Below, in pieces: positions 45,110 to 53,197 of a DNA stretch of 64,000 bases (position 1 is its first letter; the number at the start of each line of letters is the position of its first letter). A program made the translations under genes and the position numbers. The DNA is taken from positions 1-64,000 of the forward strand of contig NZ_JACYTP010000001.1 in assembly GCF_014841115.1 (NCBI RefSeq), given 5' to 3'. The notes under the pieces were generated by a model, which ran no database searches, was not told the DNA's origin, and saw nothing but the letters and a program-made list of their open reading frames with translations. This DNA comes from Photobacterium arenosum (GTDB lineage Bacteria; Pseudomonadota; Gammaproteobacteria; Enterobacterales; Vibrionaceae).

Positions 45110-47293
45110 ATGAGAACAGAAAAGGTTGTGAAAGAGATTGCCAGACAGGCCGGGCTGGCTGACAGCTACATCAGTGCCTGGGGGGCGGAAACATCTGTAA
45201 GTACTGAGACACTGAGCCGGTTACTGAGCGCACTGGGTTACGATACCAGCAGTGATCAGGCGCTGGAATCCTCAGCGGCCAGATTACAGCCGAGAGAAGT
45301 GCTGGCCCCGGTGAAAGTCGTCCACCGCGGTGAACCTGTGCATATCGAACTGACTTTGGGACGCAGTGCCCGTATCAGCGATTTTAGCTGGCGGCTGGAA
45401 ACGGAACAGGGCGACGTCATGGAAGGCTGGCTGCAGTCGCAGTTGGTGACAGATGACCGTGAGCAGGGCGGCGGTATGACGTTTGCGCTGCCTGACCTTG
45501 CGCTGGGCTATCACAGGCTTGAGATTTTCCGTAAACGCCGTCAGTCACCCTATGAGATGACACTGATTGTCACCCCCACGGCTTGTTATAAGCAGCCGGC
45601 ACTGGATAAGGGCAAGAAGCTCTGGGGCGCCAGTGTCCAGTTGTATTCAGTGCGGACCGGTCATAACTGGGGGATCGGCGATTTTGGCGATCTCAAGCAT
45701 CTGGTGTCTGATATTGCCTCTCGTGGCGGCGATTTTGTCGGCCTGAACCCGATCCATTCTTTGTTTCCGGCCAATCCGGAAGGTGCCAGCCCGTACAGTC
45801 CGTCTTCCCGCCGCTGGCTGAACATTATCTACATTGATGTGTGTTCCGTCCCGGAATTTGCCCAGTGTGATGAGGCGTTGCAATTAGTGGGCAGTGACGA
45901 ATTCCAGCAGCGCCTGGTGGCGGCCCGTGACAGTAACTGGGTCAATTACAGTGAAGTGGCCTGCCTGAAAATGACTGTGTTGCCAATGCTGTTTCACACC
46001 TTTCAGCAGCGTCATCTGGAATCACTGACCGCCCGTGGCCGACAGTTTCTTGATTTCGTCGAAACAGGCGGGGAGAGCCTGTTGCATCAGGCCGCGTTTG
46101 ATGCACTTCACGCTGATCTGAAAAATCAGCACGATCAAACCTGGGGCTGGCCGGTTTTCCCGGAGCAGTATCGTCACTTCGATAACGCCGCGGTAAAACA
46201 GTTTATCGCTGCGCATCCAGAGCAGGTTCAGCTGTATATGTACCTCCAGTGGCTGGCAGATACCCAACTGGCTGAAGCGCAGCAACTTGCCGAAGAGAAA
46301 GGCATGGTCATGGGACTTTACCGGGATCTGGCCGTCGGCGTTTGCGATTCCGGCGCCGAAACCTGGGCAGATCATGATGCGTTGTGCCAGGGTGTCAGTG
46401 TTGGCGCGCCGCCAGATATCCTGGGCCCGCTGGGGCAGAACTGGGGTTTACCACCGTTTAACCCTCAGGCCTTGCGCAAAACCGCCTATCAGCCGTTCAT
46501 TGCACTGCTGCGTGCCAATATGCGCCATTGCGGTGCGCTGCGTATCGATCATGTACTGGGACTGCTTCGCTTGTGGTGGATTCCAAAAGGCGAATCGGCC
46601 AAGCAAGGCGCGTATATGTACTATCCGGTCGATGATCTGATGGCGATTCTCGCGCTGGAAAGTCACCGTCATCAATGCACCGTGATTGGTGAAGACCTGG
46701 GTACAGTGCCTGATGAAATTGTCGATAGACTGGCGAGCGCCGGTATTCACTCTTATAAGGTATTTTTCTTCGAAACCGCTGAAGACGGTGGCTATTATTC
46801 GCCGTCGCATTATACCGCTCAGTCTATGTCGGCCCTGTGTACCCACGATATGCCGACCTTAAGAGGCTTCTGGCATTGTGACGATCTCAAGCTCGGGCGT
46901 GATCTGGGTTTGTACCCGGATGAGCAGCAACTGCAGGGATTGTTCGACAGCCGTGCCGAGAGCAAACAGCGCATTCTGGACAGCGTCAACTGGCATGGCT
47001 TCCTGCCGCACAATGTCGGCCGTGATGCTCAGTATGTGCCTATGGACCGTACTCTGGCCGAAGCGCTGCAGTTGCATCTTGCCGCGGGTTCCAGCGCATT
47101 GCTCAGCCTGCAGCTGGAAGACTGGCTGGAAATGGATAAGCCGGTCAATATTCCGGGCACGGTAGATGAGTATCCGAACTGGCGCCGCAAGCTGTCGGTG
47201 AATCTTGAAGACTTGTTTAACCGTCAGGACATCATGGATCTGACTAAGCGGTTGACGGATGTACGCCGCCAGGCTGCCGAGAAGCAGGAGTAA
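45110..47293 (+). CDS. malQ: 4-alpha-glucanotransferase (amylomaltase) MalQ
   Basis: MalQ disproportionates maltodextrins, extending short chains for MalP. The product has 727 residues, longer than E. coli MalQ (694), with an N-terminal region (about 1-145) preceding the GH77 catalytic barrel. Visible family features are WGIGDFGDLKHLVSDIASRG, NPIHSLFPANPEGASPYSPSSR, LRIDHVLGLLRLWWIP (with the catalytic Asp) and VIGEDLGTVPDEI (with the catalytic Glu). The ATG at 45110 has GGAGAAGAAG upstream, so the earlier in-frame start at 45065 is rejected. It lies 103 bp after malP and 3 bp before glgB. Confidence 0.94.
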   Translation: MRTEKVVKEIARQAGLADSYISAWGAETSVSTETLSRLLSALGYDTSSDQALESSAARLQPREVLAPVKVVHRGEPVHIELTLGRSARISDFSWRLETEQGDVMEGWLQSQLVTDDREQGGGMTFALPDLALGYHRLEIFRKRRQSPYEMTLIVTPTACYKQPALDKGKKLWGASVQLYSVRTGHNWGIGDFGDLKHLVSDIASRGGDFVGLNPIHSLFPANPEGASPYSPSSRRWLNIIYIDVCSVPEFAQCDEALQLVGSDEFQQRLVAARDSNWVNYSEVACLKMTVLPMLFHTFQQRHLESLTARGRQFLDFVETGGESLLHQAAFDALHADLKNQHDQTWGWPVFPEQYRHFDNAAVKQFIAAHPEQVQLYMYLQWLADTQLAEAQQLAEEKGMVMGLYRDLAVGVCDSGAETWADHDALCQGVSVGAPPDILGPLGQNWGLPPFNPQALRKTAYQPFIALLRANMRHCGALRIDHVLGLLRLWWIPKGESAKQGAYMYYPVDDLMAILALESHRHQCTVIGEDLGTVPDEIVDRLASAGIHSYKVFFFETAEDGGYYSPSHYTAQSMSALCTHDMPTLRGFWHCDDLKLGRDLGLYPDEQQLQGLFDSRAESKQRILDSVNWHGFLPHNVGRDAQYVPMDRTLAEALQLHLAAGSSALLSLQLEDWLEMDKPVNIPGTVDEYPNWRRKLSVNLEDLFNRQDIMDLTKRLTDVRRQAAEKQE

Positions 47294-47296
47294 ATC

Positions 47297-49201
47297 GTGA
47301 GCGCCGGACATGTAAAGATCAAAGACTGGTTGCCGGATCTGGCTGAACTGGCTCACCCCTCAAGCCAGTATCACCATATGGGTGCACAACTGTTAACGCT
47401 TGAAACCGGCGGCTCACCGATCTCCGGCGTACGTTTTCTGGTGTATGCGCCTAATGCCTCGGCGGTGAGCGTGGTGGGCGATTTTAATCACTGGGACAGT
47501 CGCAGCCACCCTTTATCCGCGCTGGAGCAAGGATACTGGGGCTGTTTTGTCGACGGTCTGGCAGCCGGTGAACGCTATAAATTTGCACTGTGCGATCAGG
47601 CGGGTAACAGCCTGCCTCACAAGGCCGATCCCTGGGGCTATCAGGCCGAGCAGTATCCGTCATTTGCATCCAGAGTCTATGATCACAGCCGTTATCACTG
47701 GCAGGACTCATCATGGCAGCAGCGTCAGGTGACAGCTAAGCATGAGCAACCGCTTTCTATTTATGAACTGCATCTGGGCTCGTGGCGGCGGCAGGTATCC
47801 GGTGAAAGCCTGAGTTACCGGCAGTTGGCGGCAGAGCTGATCCCGTACCTGACGGATATGGGATACACCCATGTTGAGCTGATGCCAGTGGCGGAACATC
47901 CCTTTTACGGCTCCTGGGGCTATCAGCCGGTGGGGCTGTTTGCCCCGACCAGCCGCTATGGCTCGCCCGATGATTTCAAGTATTTCGTCGACCAGTGCCA
48001 TCAGGCCGGGTTAGGCGTGATTCTTGACTGGGTGCCGGCACATTTCCCTGCCGATGATCACGGCCTGGCCTTTTTTGACGGCACCGCCTTGTTTCACGAC
48101 CCGGATCCGCGCCGCGGCTGGCATCAGGACTGGCAAAGCTATATCTACGACTATGGCCGAGAGCACGTGCGCCGTTTTCTGGTCGCCAATGCCCTGTACT
48201 GGTTTGAGCATTTTCATATCGACGGCCTGCGGGTCGATGCTGTCGCATCTATGTTGTATCTGGATTACTCCCGACAACCAGGGGAGTGGATACCCAATGC
48301 CGAAGGCGGCAATATCAACCATGACGCGGTCAGTTTATTGCGCTGGATGAATGAAGAAGTCTACCGCCTGTATCCCAATGCGATGACGATTGCGGAAGAG
48401 TCGACCAGTTTTCCCGGCGTCTCCAAGCCAACTTATGAAGGCGGGCTGGGGTTTGGGTTCAAATGGAACATGGGCTGGATGCACGACAGCCTGAGTTATA
48501 TCCGGCAAGATCCGATTTACCGGCAGCACCATCACGATACGCTGACGTTTCCCTTGGTGTATGCCTTTAGCGAGAATTACGTGCTCTCGCTGTCCCACGA
48601 TGAAGTCGTCTATGGCAAAGGTTCGCTGCTGAATAAAATGCCGGGCGATGAGTGGCAGCAAACGGCCAATCTGCGTGCCTACATGGCGTATATGTATGGC
48701 CAGCCCGGTAAAAAGCTGAACTTTATGGGAGCCGAGATCGCCCAGAGTGCGGAGTGGAATCACGACGGGGTGCTGGAGTGGCATTACCTGCAGTATGACC
48801 GCCATACCGGCGTACAGCGTTTAGTGCGGGCGTTAAATGCCCTGTATCAGTCAACCCCGGCTTTGTATGAACTGGATTGTGATACTTCCGGCTTTGCCTG
48901 GTGTGTGCAGAATGATGCGTCCCGCAGTGTGATCGCGCATGAGCGTTTCGCCCGCAATGGCGACAAGGTGCTGGTGGTCAGTAACTTCACCCCTGTGCCC
49001 CGGCAACGCTATCTCATTCCTGTCCCTCAGGCGGGTCAGTATCGGTTAGTGCTCAATAGTGATGACAGTCATTACTGGGGCAGCGGGATGCCGGTAGAAC
49101 AAACGGTGAACACCGTCTGGGACGAGGCATCGGGTAGTGAAGTGCTGATGATTGATTTGCCGCCGCTGTCGACCTTGTTCTGGCAATGTATGCCGGGTTA
49201 A
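47297..49201 (+). CDS. glgB: 1,4-alpha-glucan branching enzyme GlgB (short form)
   Basis: GlgB introduces alpha-1,6 branches in glycogen or glucan. The start is GTG 47297 with AGGAG upstream, 3 bp after malQ, so it is translated from the malPQ message. The 634-residue product has one CBM48 domain (about 40-130) and a GH13 barrel with catalytic Asp314 ([15 protein letters not shown]), Glu367 (MTIAEEST) and Asp435 ([12 protein letters not shown]), plus a C-terminal beta domain. It lacks the extra N1 domain (about 100 residues) that makes enteric GlgB about 730 long. Its location ties branching to the MalT-controlled maltodextrin pathway. Confidence 0.94.
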   Translation: MSAGHVKIKDWLPDLAELAHPSSQYHHMGAQLLTLETGGSPISGVRFLVYAPNASAVSVVGDFNHWDSRSHPLSALEQGYWGCFVDGLAAGERYKFALCDQAGNSLPHKADPWGYQAEQYPSFASRVYDHSRYHWQDSSWQQRQVTAKHEQPLSIYELHLGSWRRQVSGESLSYRQLAAELIPYLTDMGYTHVELMPVAEHPFYGSWGYQPVGLFAPTSRYGSPDDFKYFVDQCHQAGLGVILDWVPAHFPADDHGLAFFDGTALFHDPDPRRGWHQDWQSYIYDYGREHVRRFLVANALYWFEHFHIDGLRVDAVASMLYLDYSRQPGEWIPNAEGGNINHDAVSLLRWMNEEVYRLYPNAMTIAEESTSFPGVSKPTYEGGLGFGFKWNMGWMHDSLSYIRQDPIYRQHHHDTLTFPLVYAFSENYVLSLSHDEVVYGKGSLLNKMPGDEWQQTANLRAYMAYMYGQPGKKLNFMGAEIAQSAEWNHDGVLEWHYLQYDRHTGVQRLVRALNALYQSTPALYELDCDTSGFAWCVQNDASRSVIAHERFARNGDKVLVVSNFTPVPRQRYLIPVPQAGQYRLVLNSDDSHYWGSGMPVEQTVNTVWDEASGSEVLMIDLPPLSTLFWQCMPG

Positions 49202-49272
49202 ACCGCGCGACGCGTTTTTCAGAGAGTACTGCACCCCAGAGGGGGCAGATTTGACGGTTGCGATGAAACAGC

Positions 49273-49297
49273 AAGGGCCAGTTTATGGCCCTTTTTT
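49273..49297 (+). terminator. Terminator of malPQ-glgB
   Basis: AAGGGCCA (49273-49280) and TGGCCCTT (49286-49293) form an 8-bp stem with a GTTTA loop followed by TTTT, 71 bp beyond the glgB stop. It ends the malPQ-glgB message just before the convergent RNA methyltransferase gene. Confidence 0.88.
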
Positions 49298-49300
49298 ACG

Positions 49301-49819
49301 TCAAGCGCAGCCTTTGACGGCCAGCTTGTTTTTGTTGTCACGGTTCGAGACGATTTGCTGATGATCATCAATCGTCCCCAGTGTTTTGGCTAGTCTGTCA
49401 TACAAGACTACATTGACCGTTGCTGCCAGATTCATGCAGCCATTGGTAGGCACATACACAACATGATGGGCTTTATCGACCACCTCTTGTGGCAGTGAGC
49501 TGTCCTCTGGGCCAAACACATACACAGCGTTTTCCGGATGGGTAAAGCGAGGCAATGCCGTTGCGCCAACCACTAATTCAACACAGACAATTTCTACATC
49601 ATCAGCTAACCCGGCCGTTAGCTCGTCCATCTCAACCAATTCAATGCGCTCATGGCTGTTATGGGTATCGGTGTGGAATTTTGCCGCGCGGTTATAGCGG
49701 GTACCGTTATAGCGCACTTCTGTCGCGTCGTAGCAGCCTGCGGCACGCATCACTGCGCCAACATTCGTCGGGCTTTTGGGGTTGTACAGTCCAATAATGA
49801 CCGTTGACTGTGTTGTCAT
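49301..49819 (-). CDS. TrmH/SpoU-family RNA methyltransferase
   Basis: This is an AdoMet-dependent 2'-O-ribose RNA methyltransferase of the SPOUT (trefoil-knot) superfamily. The 172-residue product has the three SpoU motifs: NPKSPTNVGAVMRAAGC (motif 1), AVYVFGPEDSSLPQEV (motif 2) and CMNLAATVNVVLYDRL (motif 3, where classical members have SLNVSxAxxI). The start at 49819 gives MTTQSTVIIGLYNPKSP. It is convergent with glgB and forms the last core-type gene before the accessory island. The RNA target is not deducible. Confidence 0.88.
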   Translation of the reverse strand: MTTQSTVIIGLYNPKSPTNVGAVMRAAGCYDATEVRYNGTRYNRAAKFHTDTHNSHERIELVEMDELTAGLADDVEIVCVELVVGATALPRFTHPENAVYVFGPEDSSLPQEVVDKAHHVVYVPTNGCMNLAATVNVVLYDRLAKTLGTIDDHQQIVSNRDNKNKLAVKGCA

Positions 49820-50216
49820 TGTGTTTGATCTACTTTTGTATTCTTTAAGGGTTGAGTGTGGGGGATTATCGCCCTAATGCAGCAGAAGTGCTATTGCGGG
49901 GTAACATTTTTTGGGATTCGGTGAGTATGTCGCGCTTGAGTTTGGTGGTTCTTTTGGCATGGTGTGATGCGCGCCAGGTACTCTTTGTTGGGGCAAAGAG
50001 TACCCAGAAACCCCTTTTTGTTCTTTGGTGTGGTCCGGGTCGGTTGTAGGCGCTCCCGGCGCCGACAACCTAAAAATTCGTCCTGAATTTTTCCCTGATT
50101 TTGTACCATCAATGTACATTATCAAGCTGTCATTCCCGCGACAGGCGGGAATCCATAAAGCGAGTGCATTTTTGGTGGCTGGGTGGGTATGTCGCGCATT
50201 GGGTTCTGTGTCTCAT
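49820..50216. other. Intergenic region carrying the left structured repeat and a short palindrome
   Basis: There is no gene here; short reading frames in this stretch follow the repeat and are not credible. It contains the left copy of the ~170-bp structured repeat (49926-50095), a separate 8-bp palindrome at 50132-50152 (ATTCCCGC/GCGGGAAT, loop GACAG), and a short remnant starting TATGTCGCGC near 50189 that matches the outer edge of the repeat. The IS3 element begins at 50217. Confidence 0.6.
49926..50095 (+). repeat. Structured ~170-bp repeat, left (inverted) copy
   Basis: This segment recurs in opposite orientation at 54553-54724, about 85% identical by eye. It contains three hairpins: 49977-49987 with 49994-50004 (11 bp), 50042-50053 with 50059-50070 (6 + 5 bp around one A-G mismatch), and 50072-50079 with 50085-50092 (8 bp). 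Between copies, one T-A pair in the first stem becomes C-G and the outermost A-T of the third becomes G-C, so pairing is kept. It opens with TATGTCGCGCTTGAGTTTGG. Confidence 0.85.
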
Positions 50217-50272
50217 TGATCTGATCCAATACTTTTGGACACCGCGTTAAGTGAGTAAAATGACTTATCGAG

Positions 50273-50563
50273 GTGAATATGACAACCAAAAAGACCCGCA
50301 AGACCTATACCGCTGAATTCAAAACTGAAGCCCTGAAACTGGCTGAACGTGTTGGCGTTGCTGAAGCAGCCAGGCAGCTCAAAATTTATGAATCGCAAAT
50401 CTATAACTGGCGTACTGCCGTTGAGAAAAAGTCCAATACCAGCCAACGGGAAGCTGAATTGGCCGCTGAAGTTGCAAAGCTCAAACGCCAACTGGCTGAT
50501 CAAGCAGAGGATTTAGCCATACTAAAAAAGGCGGCCACCTACTTCGCGAAGAATCAAAAGTAA
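50273..50563 (+). CDS. IS3-family transposase OrfA
   Basis: This 96-residue DNA-binding subunit of the IS3 transposase has an N-terminal helix-turn-helix (YTAEFKTEALKLAERVGVAEAARQL, then SQIYNWRTAV) and a C-terminal leucine-zipper-like helix (about 60-90). It ends in AKNQK after the slippery site, so it is the product of normal termination. A -1 frameshift at 50524-50530 would instead yield the OrfAB transposase. Confidence 0.92.
   Translation: MNMTTKKTRKTYTAEFKTEALKLAERVGVAEAARQLKIYESQIYNWRTAVEKKSNTSQREAELAAEVAKLKRQLADQAEDLAILKKAATYFAKNQK
50524..50530 (+). other. Programmed -1 frameshift site (A AAA AAG)
   Basis: The heptamer reads A AAA AAG in the orfA frame (CTA AAA AAG), and the -1 frame is open through to the orfB ATG at 50578. 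This is the classic slippery sequence used by IS3 elements to make the fused OrfAB transposase. Confidence 0.8.
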
Positions 50564-50577
50564 GCCGATTCAAATTC

Positions 50578-51429
50578 ATGCTTGAGCACCAACGCCAGTT
50601 CCGCCTGAAATCCATGGCATTGGTGCTTGGTGTTACGCGAAGTGGGTATTACGCCTGGCGTAAATCAGGGAAAGCACCAAGCAAACGGCTGAAGAGCCAG
50701 CGTTGCCGAGATGAACAAATCAAAGCCGTTTTTGATACGAGCAAAGAGCGTTACGGCGCTCGCCGTATCCAGGTCGAGCTGGCAAAAAAGGGTGAAAGCG
50801 CTGACGTGAAAACCATAATAAACAGCATGACACGGCAGGATTTAGTCGCCAAAGCAGCGCGTAAATTTAAGGTCACAACCGACAGCAATCATCAGCTGCC
50901 TGTGGCTCCAAACCTACTGGAACAGAACTTTAACGCGACAGGACCGAACCAGAAATGGGTCGGTGATATCACGTATTTGATGACCAGCGAAGGTTGGCTT
51001 TATTTGGCTGTGATCATTGATTTGTACTCGCATGCCGTGGTTGGCTGGTCGATGAGCAATCGAATGACTGCCCAACTTGCTTGCGATGCCCTGAACATGG
51101 CGCTGTTCCGCCGCGGTTTTCCAAAAAACGTGATAGTTCACAGTGACAGGGGCAGCCAATATTGTTCGTATGCGTATAGAGATCTGATTGAAAAACATCA
51201 ACTTACTCAAAGCATGAGCCGTAAAGCCTGCTGCTGGGACAACGCCTGTGCGGAAAGCTTTTTCCATTCACTGAAGGTTGAAGCCATCCAGTACGAGCCA
51301 ATCATGGACAGGGAAACCATGCGTCAGACCGTTTTTGAATACATTGAAGTTGATTACAACAAAACCAGAAGGCATAGTTCGCTTGGCTATCTCAGCCCTG
51401 AGAATTTTGAATTGAAGAACAGTGCTTAG
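50578..51429 (+). CDS. IS3-family transposase OrfB (catalytic)
   Basis: This 283-residue product carries the integrase-like catalytic domain of the IS3 transposase. The DD(35)E triad is complete: Asp130 in KWVGDITYL, Asp190 in IVHSDRGSQYCS and Glu226 in DNACAESFFHSLK. The N-terminal HTH_21-like region (ERYGARRIQVELAKKG) and the C-terminal YNxxRRHSSLGYLSPENFE block are typical. The frame is open upstream of the ATG to the slippery site, so the functional protein is probably OrfAB. Confidence 0.93.
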   Translation: MLEHQRQFRLKSMALVLGVTRSGYYAWRKSGKAPSKRLKSQRCRDEQIKAVFDTSKERYGARRIQVELAKKGESADVKTIINSMTRQDLVAKAARKFKVTTDSNHQLPVAPNLLEQNFNATGPNQKWVGDITYLMTSEGWLYLAVIIDLYSHAVVGWSMSNRMTAQLACDALNMALFRRGFPKNVIVHSDRGSQYCSYAYRDLIEKHQLTQSMSRKACCWDNACAESFFHSLKVEAIQYEPIMDRETMRQTVFEYIEVDYNKTRRHSSLGYLSPENFELKNSA

Positions 51430-51459
51430 CTAAGTGTCCAGAGTTAGTGGATCAGATCA

Positions 51460-51605
51460 AACAGCTTGCCTTGGTGATCTTCACCGTGGATACTGAAGCT
51501 ATGTTTGGCTAAATCAATGCCATAGACAAATGCGACTTGGTGGCCTCCGGTAATTTCGTAGTCAGACTTACCAAGTGTGGCAAAGCCTGACGAGGGAGAG
51601 CTATG
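51460..51605 (-). pseudogene. IS110-like transposase 5' remnant, first copy
   Basis: Read on the minus strand, 51540 down to 51460 encodes YGIDLAKHSFSIHGEDHQG, the N-terminal DEDD-type block of IS110-family transposases (GIDxAK with the first catalytic Asp). The coding part is cut by the IS3 right end. Upstream (51541-51605) the leader aligns with a second remnant at 53032-53118. The expected start codon is altered (AAG where the other copy has ATG), so the gene is dead. The rest of the transposase is not found on the left side of the IS3 element. Confidence 0.7.
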
Positions 51606-51631
51606 TTATTCGTTATGTTTCAGGATGCATC

Positions 51632-51913
51632 ATGGAGATAATTGTAGACTGGAAGAAAGTCGAGAGAGAAGAAGATTTCTACAACATTTTTCTCATTCAA
51701 GTAAAAGCGCCAGAGTGGCACGGTAGAAACCTTGACGCTCTTGCAGATAGCGTGGTTACTGGGGGTATAAACTCCATAGAACCTCCATATACGATCCATA
51801 GTATCAACTCAGGTAGTGTTCCTGGATATTTGGCTGAATTTCAGCAAAAAGTTCTTTCCATCTTCAATGAAGGTGTGGCAGAAAACAGAGGTATTAGAAT
51901 TGTCCCAGAGTAA
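51632..51913 (+). CDS. Barstar-like ribonuclease-inhibitor family protein
   Basis: This 93-residue protein looks like the barstar superfamily: MEIIVDWKKVEREEDFYNIF followed by APEWHGRNLDALADSVVTGG, the helix-loop pattern ('W.GrNlDAL.D') that in barstar carries the barnase-binding face. The start chosen (ATG 51632) has AGGATGC upstream, and the frame's earlier starts are not supported. No ribonuclease toxin gene is nearby, so it is an orphan immunity-type gene. It ends 5 bp before an attC site and so is best read as an integron gene cassette. Function as an immunity protein is inferred from family only. Confidence 0.82.
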   Translation: MEIIVDWKKVEREEDFYNIFLIQVKAPEWHGRNLDALADSVVTGGINSIEPPYTIHSINSGSVPGYLAEFQQKVLSIFNEGVAENRGIRIVPE

Positions 51914-51918
51914 AAACA

Positions 51919-51985
51919 TAACAAGCAAAGGCAGCATCGCCCAACGGGCTGGACGGGATAACGCGCACAGCTGCTTTGGGCGTTA
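51919..51985 (+). other. Integron attC recombination site (solitary)
   Basis: The 67-bp element TAACAAGC...GGGCGTTA folds as an attC site: core AAC/GTT pair, then a 3-nt unpaired central spacer (AAG against CGG), then the L-box stem CAAAG/CTTTG, an extrahelical G on one side, and CAGC/GCTG, with the rest as the variable terminal loop. It lies 5 bp after the barstar-like stop and 10 bp before the next gene, whose ribosome binding site (AGAGGT) directly abuts it. No integrase gene is in the window. Confidence 0.82.
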
Positions 51986-51995
51986 AGAGGTAACC

Positions 51996-52346
51996 ATGAT
52001 TCCTGCATATTGGCGTAGTTTTATTTCTGTTAATGACATAATTGGTTGTGACTTTGAAGTGTCGGAAGAAGACGACTTGTCTCAGCTTGGTGCTGATATG
52101 AGAATCATGAGCATTGAGCAATGCATATCCGAAGCAACTGAATGCTATCCAGGAATCGTAGCGTTAAAAGAGGGTTATGTACCGGTTGCGATGTGTTTAG
52201 CGGGTAGTGGTGATTATTACTATATAAAAACCACCGAAGGCGAAAACGGATCGCTTTACCGTGTTTATCATGACGCGGTTGATGGAAACCATATTGCAAG
52301 CAGCGGTATTGAAAAGGTACTTAATCGCTATGTCTCCTTGCTCTAA
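51996..52346 (+). CDS. SUKH (SMI1/KNR4)-like protein, probable immunity type
   Basis: This 116-residue protein resembles the SMI1/KNR4 (SUKH) superfamily: MIPAYWRSFISVNDIIGCDFEVSEE, then PGIVALKEGYVPVAMCLAGSGDYYYIK and a final short LYRVYHDAVDG segment. SUKH proteins are commonly immunity proteins of polymorphic and contact-dependent toxins. No matching toxin is present. The start, ATG 51996, has AAGAGGTAAC upstream, right after the attC site, so the gene occupies the usual first position of a cassette. No second attC follows it. Confidence 0.75.
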   Translation: MIPAYWRSFISVNDIIGCDFEVSEEDDLSQLGADMRIMSIEQCISEATECYPGIVALKEGYVPVAMCLAGSGDYYYIKTTEGENGSLYRVYHDAVDGNHIASSGIEKVLNRYVSLL

Positions 52347-52472
52347 ATTCGGTCTGTTTATTGGCATTGATGACTTGATCCTAATGACACGATGCGGTTA
52401 CGGTTCTTCATTCATTAAAAGGCGCTAAACATGCCCGCCGCATTCTCAGAGCATCACAGATAAGGAATATTG

Positions 52473-52955
52473 GTGAAACTAAAGCAAGTGAGTAAGGAAT
52501 ACTGTCTCGATCTCCTCTCAATTTTTATTGAGCTTGAAAAGTATTATTTCGGGGATAAAGCTGCGTCAGAGAGTGAATTGGTTAACTACTTAAGCCAGCA
52601 AGTGTTTTCTGAGCACTCTGGTGTGAAAGTGGTTGCGGCCTTTGATAACGATAAGGTTGTTGGATTCGCGACCTATGCGATGATGTTTCCCGCCCCAAAA
52701 CTCTCTGGCCAGATGTATATGAAAGACCTGTTTGTTTCTGCTTCAGCGCGGGGTAAAGGTGTTGGTTTGACGTTGATGAGGCACTTGGCTTCAATTGCAG
52801 TGAGCCATGATTGTCAGCGTCTGGATTGGACTGCAGAGCGTACGAATCCGACAGCAGGCAAATTCTATGTATCTATTGGGGCCAGTTTGGTCCAGGAGAA
52901 AGAGTATTTCCGTTTTGAAGGCAAAGCGTTACGTGACTTTGCACAGTCTTTATAA
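52473..52955 (+). CDS. GNAT-family N-acetyltransferase
   Basis: This 160-residue acetyltransferase has the acetyl-CoA motif A as MYMKDLFVSASARGKGVGLTLM and a C-terminal YVSIGASLVQEKEYFRFEGKAL region typical of GNATs. The start is GTG 52473, six bases after AAGGA; the TTG three bases earlier is too close. Substrate unknown. GNATs are frequent cargo of Vibrionaceae integron cassettes, and TAACAACC directly at its stop resembles an attC left half, but no matching right half was found, so cassette status is unproven. Confidence 0.85.
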   Translation: MKLKQVSKEYCLDLLSIFIELEKYYFGDKAASESELVNYLSQQVFSEHSGVKVVAAFDNDKVVGFATYAMMFPAPKLSGQMYMKDLFVSASARGKGVGLTLMRHLASIAVSHDCQRLDWTAERTNPTAGKFYVSIGASLVQEKEYFRFEGKALRDFAQSL

Positions 52956-53031
52956 CAACCGGCTTCGCGGGATTGTGAAACTGTGGCATTTTCAGGATAT
53001 GATTTATTAATATGCTATACAAATCATACCT

Positions 53032-53118
53032 TTAAATAGGTTTCGTCATGACGGGTTCCTCTAATTTCAGTATCAGGCTTGGCTGTTTTGGCAAAGACTG
53101 CTGAGGGCAGGGCATGTC
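53032..53118 (-). pseudogene. IS110-like element 5' remnant, second copy
   Basis: On the minus strand, 53118 to 53050 matches the leader of the remnant at 51541-51605 (shared blocks include TTTGCC, AAGxCTGA and GAAATTA). It is followed by ATGACGAAACCTATTTAA (53049-53032), that is MTKPI and a stop. The transposase has therefore been lost after five codons. The two remnants have the same orientation and lie 1.5 kb apart. Confidence 0.5.
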
Positions 53119-53143
53119 ATTCATCCGCCAGTATGGAGCTTGC

Positions 53144-53173
53144 TATACTCTAAGTGATAGAATAGTATCACTT
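53144..53173 (+). promoter_or_regulatory. Promoter and palindromic operator of the toxin-antitoxin pair
   Basis: A -10-like TATACT (53144-53149) is followed by the perfect palindrome AAGTGATA-N6-TATCACTT (53152-53173), 25 bp before the antitoxin start. Such palindromes are the usual autoregulatory operators of Phd/YefM antitoxins. Confidence 0.7.
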
Positions 53174-53197
53174 TTGCTTTTTCTTGGAGTGGTTCGA

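Larger units (their letters stand above)
50217..51459 (+). mobile_element. IS3-family insertion sequence, complete (1243 bp)
   Basis: The ends are inverted repeats sharing TGATCTGATCCA and then GGACAC in the first 26 bases (left from 50217, right ending at 51459). Between them lie orfA and orfB in the -1 relation typical of IS3-family elements, with a slippery A AAA AAG. Both open reading frames are intact and the DD(35)E triad is present, so the element may be active. No obvious 3-5 bp target duplication flanks it, which suggests later rearrangement at one or both ends. Its right end sits directly inside an IS110-like remnant. Confidence 0.93.

Noticed and set aside
49852..50049. A 65-codon frame (and its counterpart at 54462-54722) giving similar peptides containing LFVG and CDARQ
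   Set aside because: Both lie in the structured inverted repeat, so the peptide similarity is explained by DNA identity; differences between copies preserve stems rather than codons.
52951..52990. TAACAACC after the GNAT gene considered as an attC left half
   Set aside because: No matching right half (GTTRRRY with complementary L box) could be found within the usual length.
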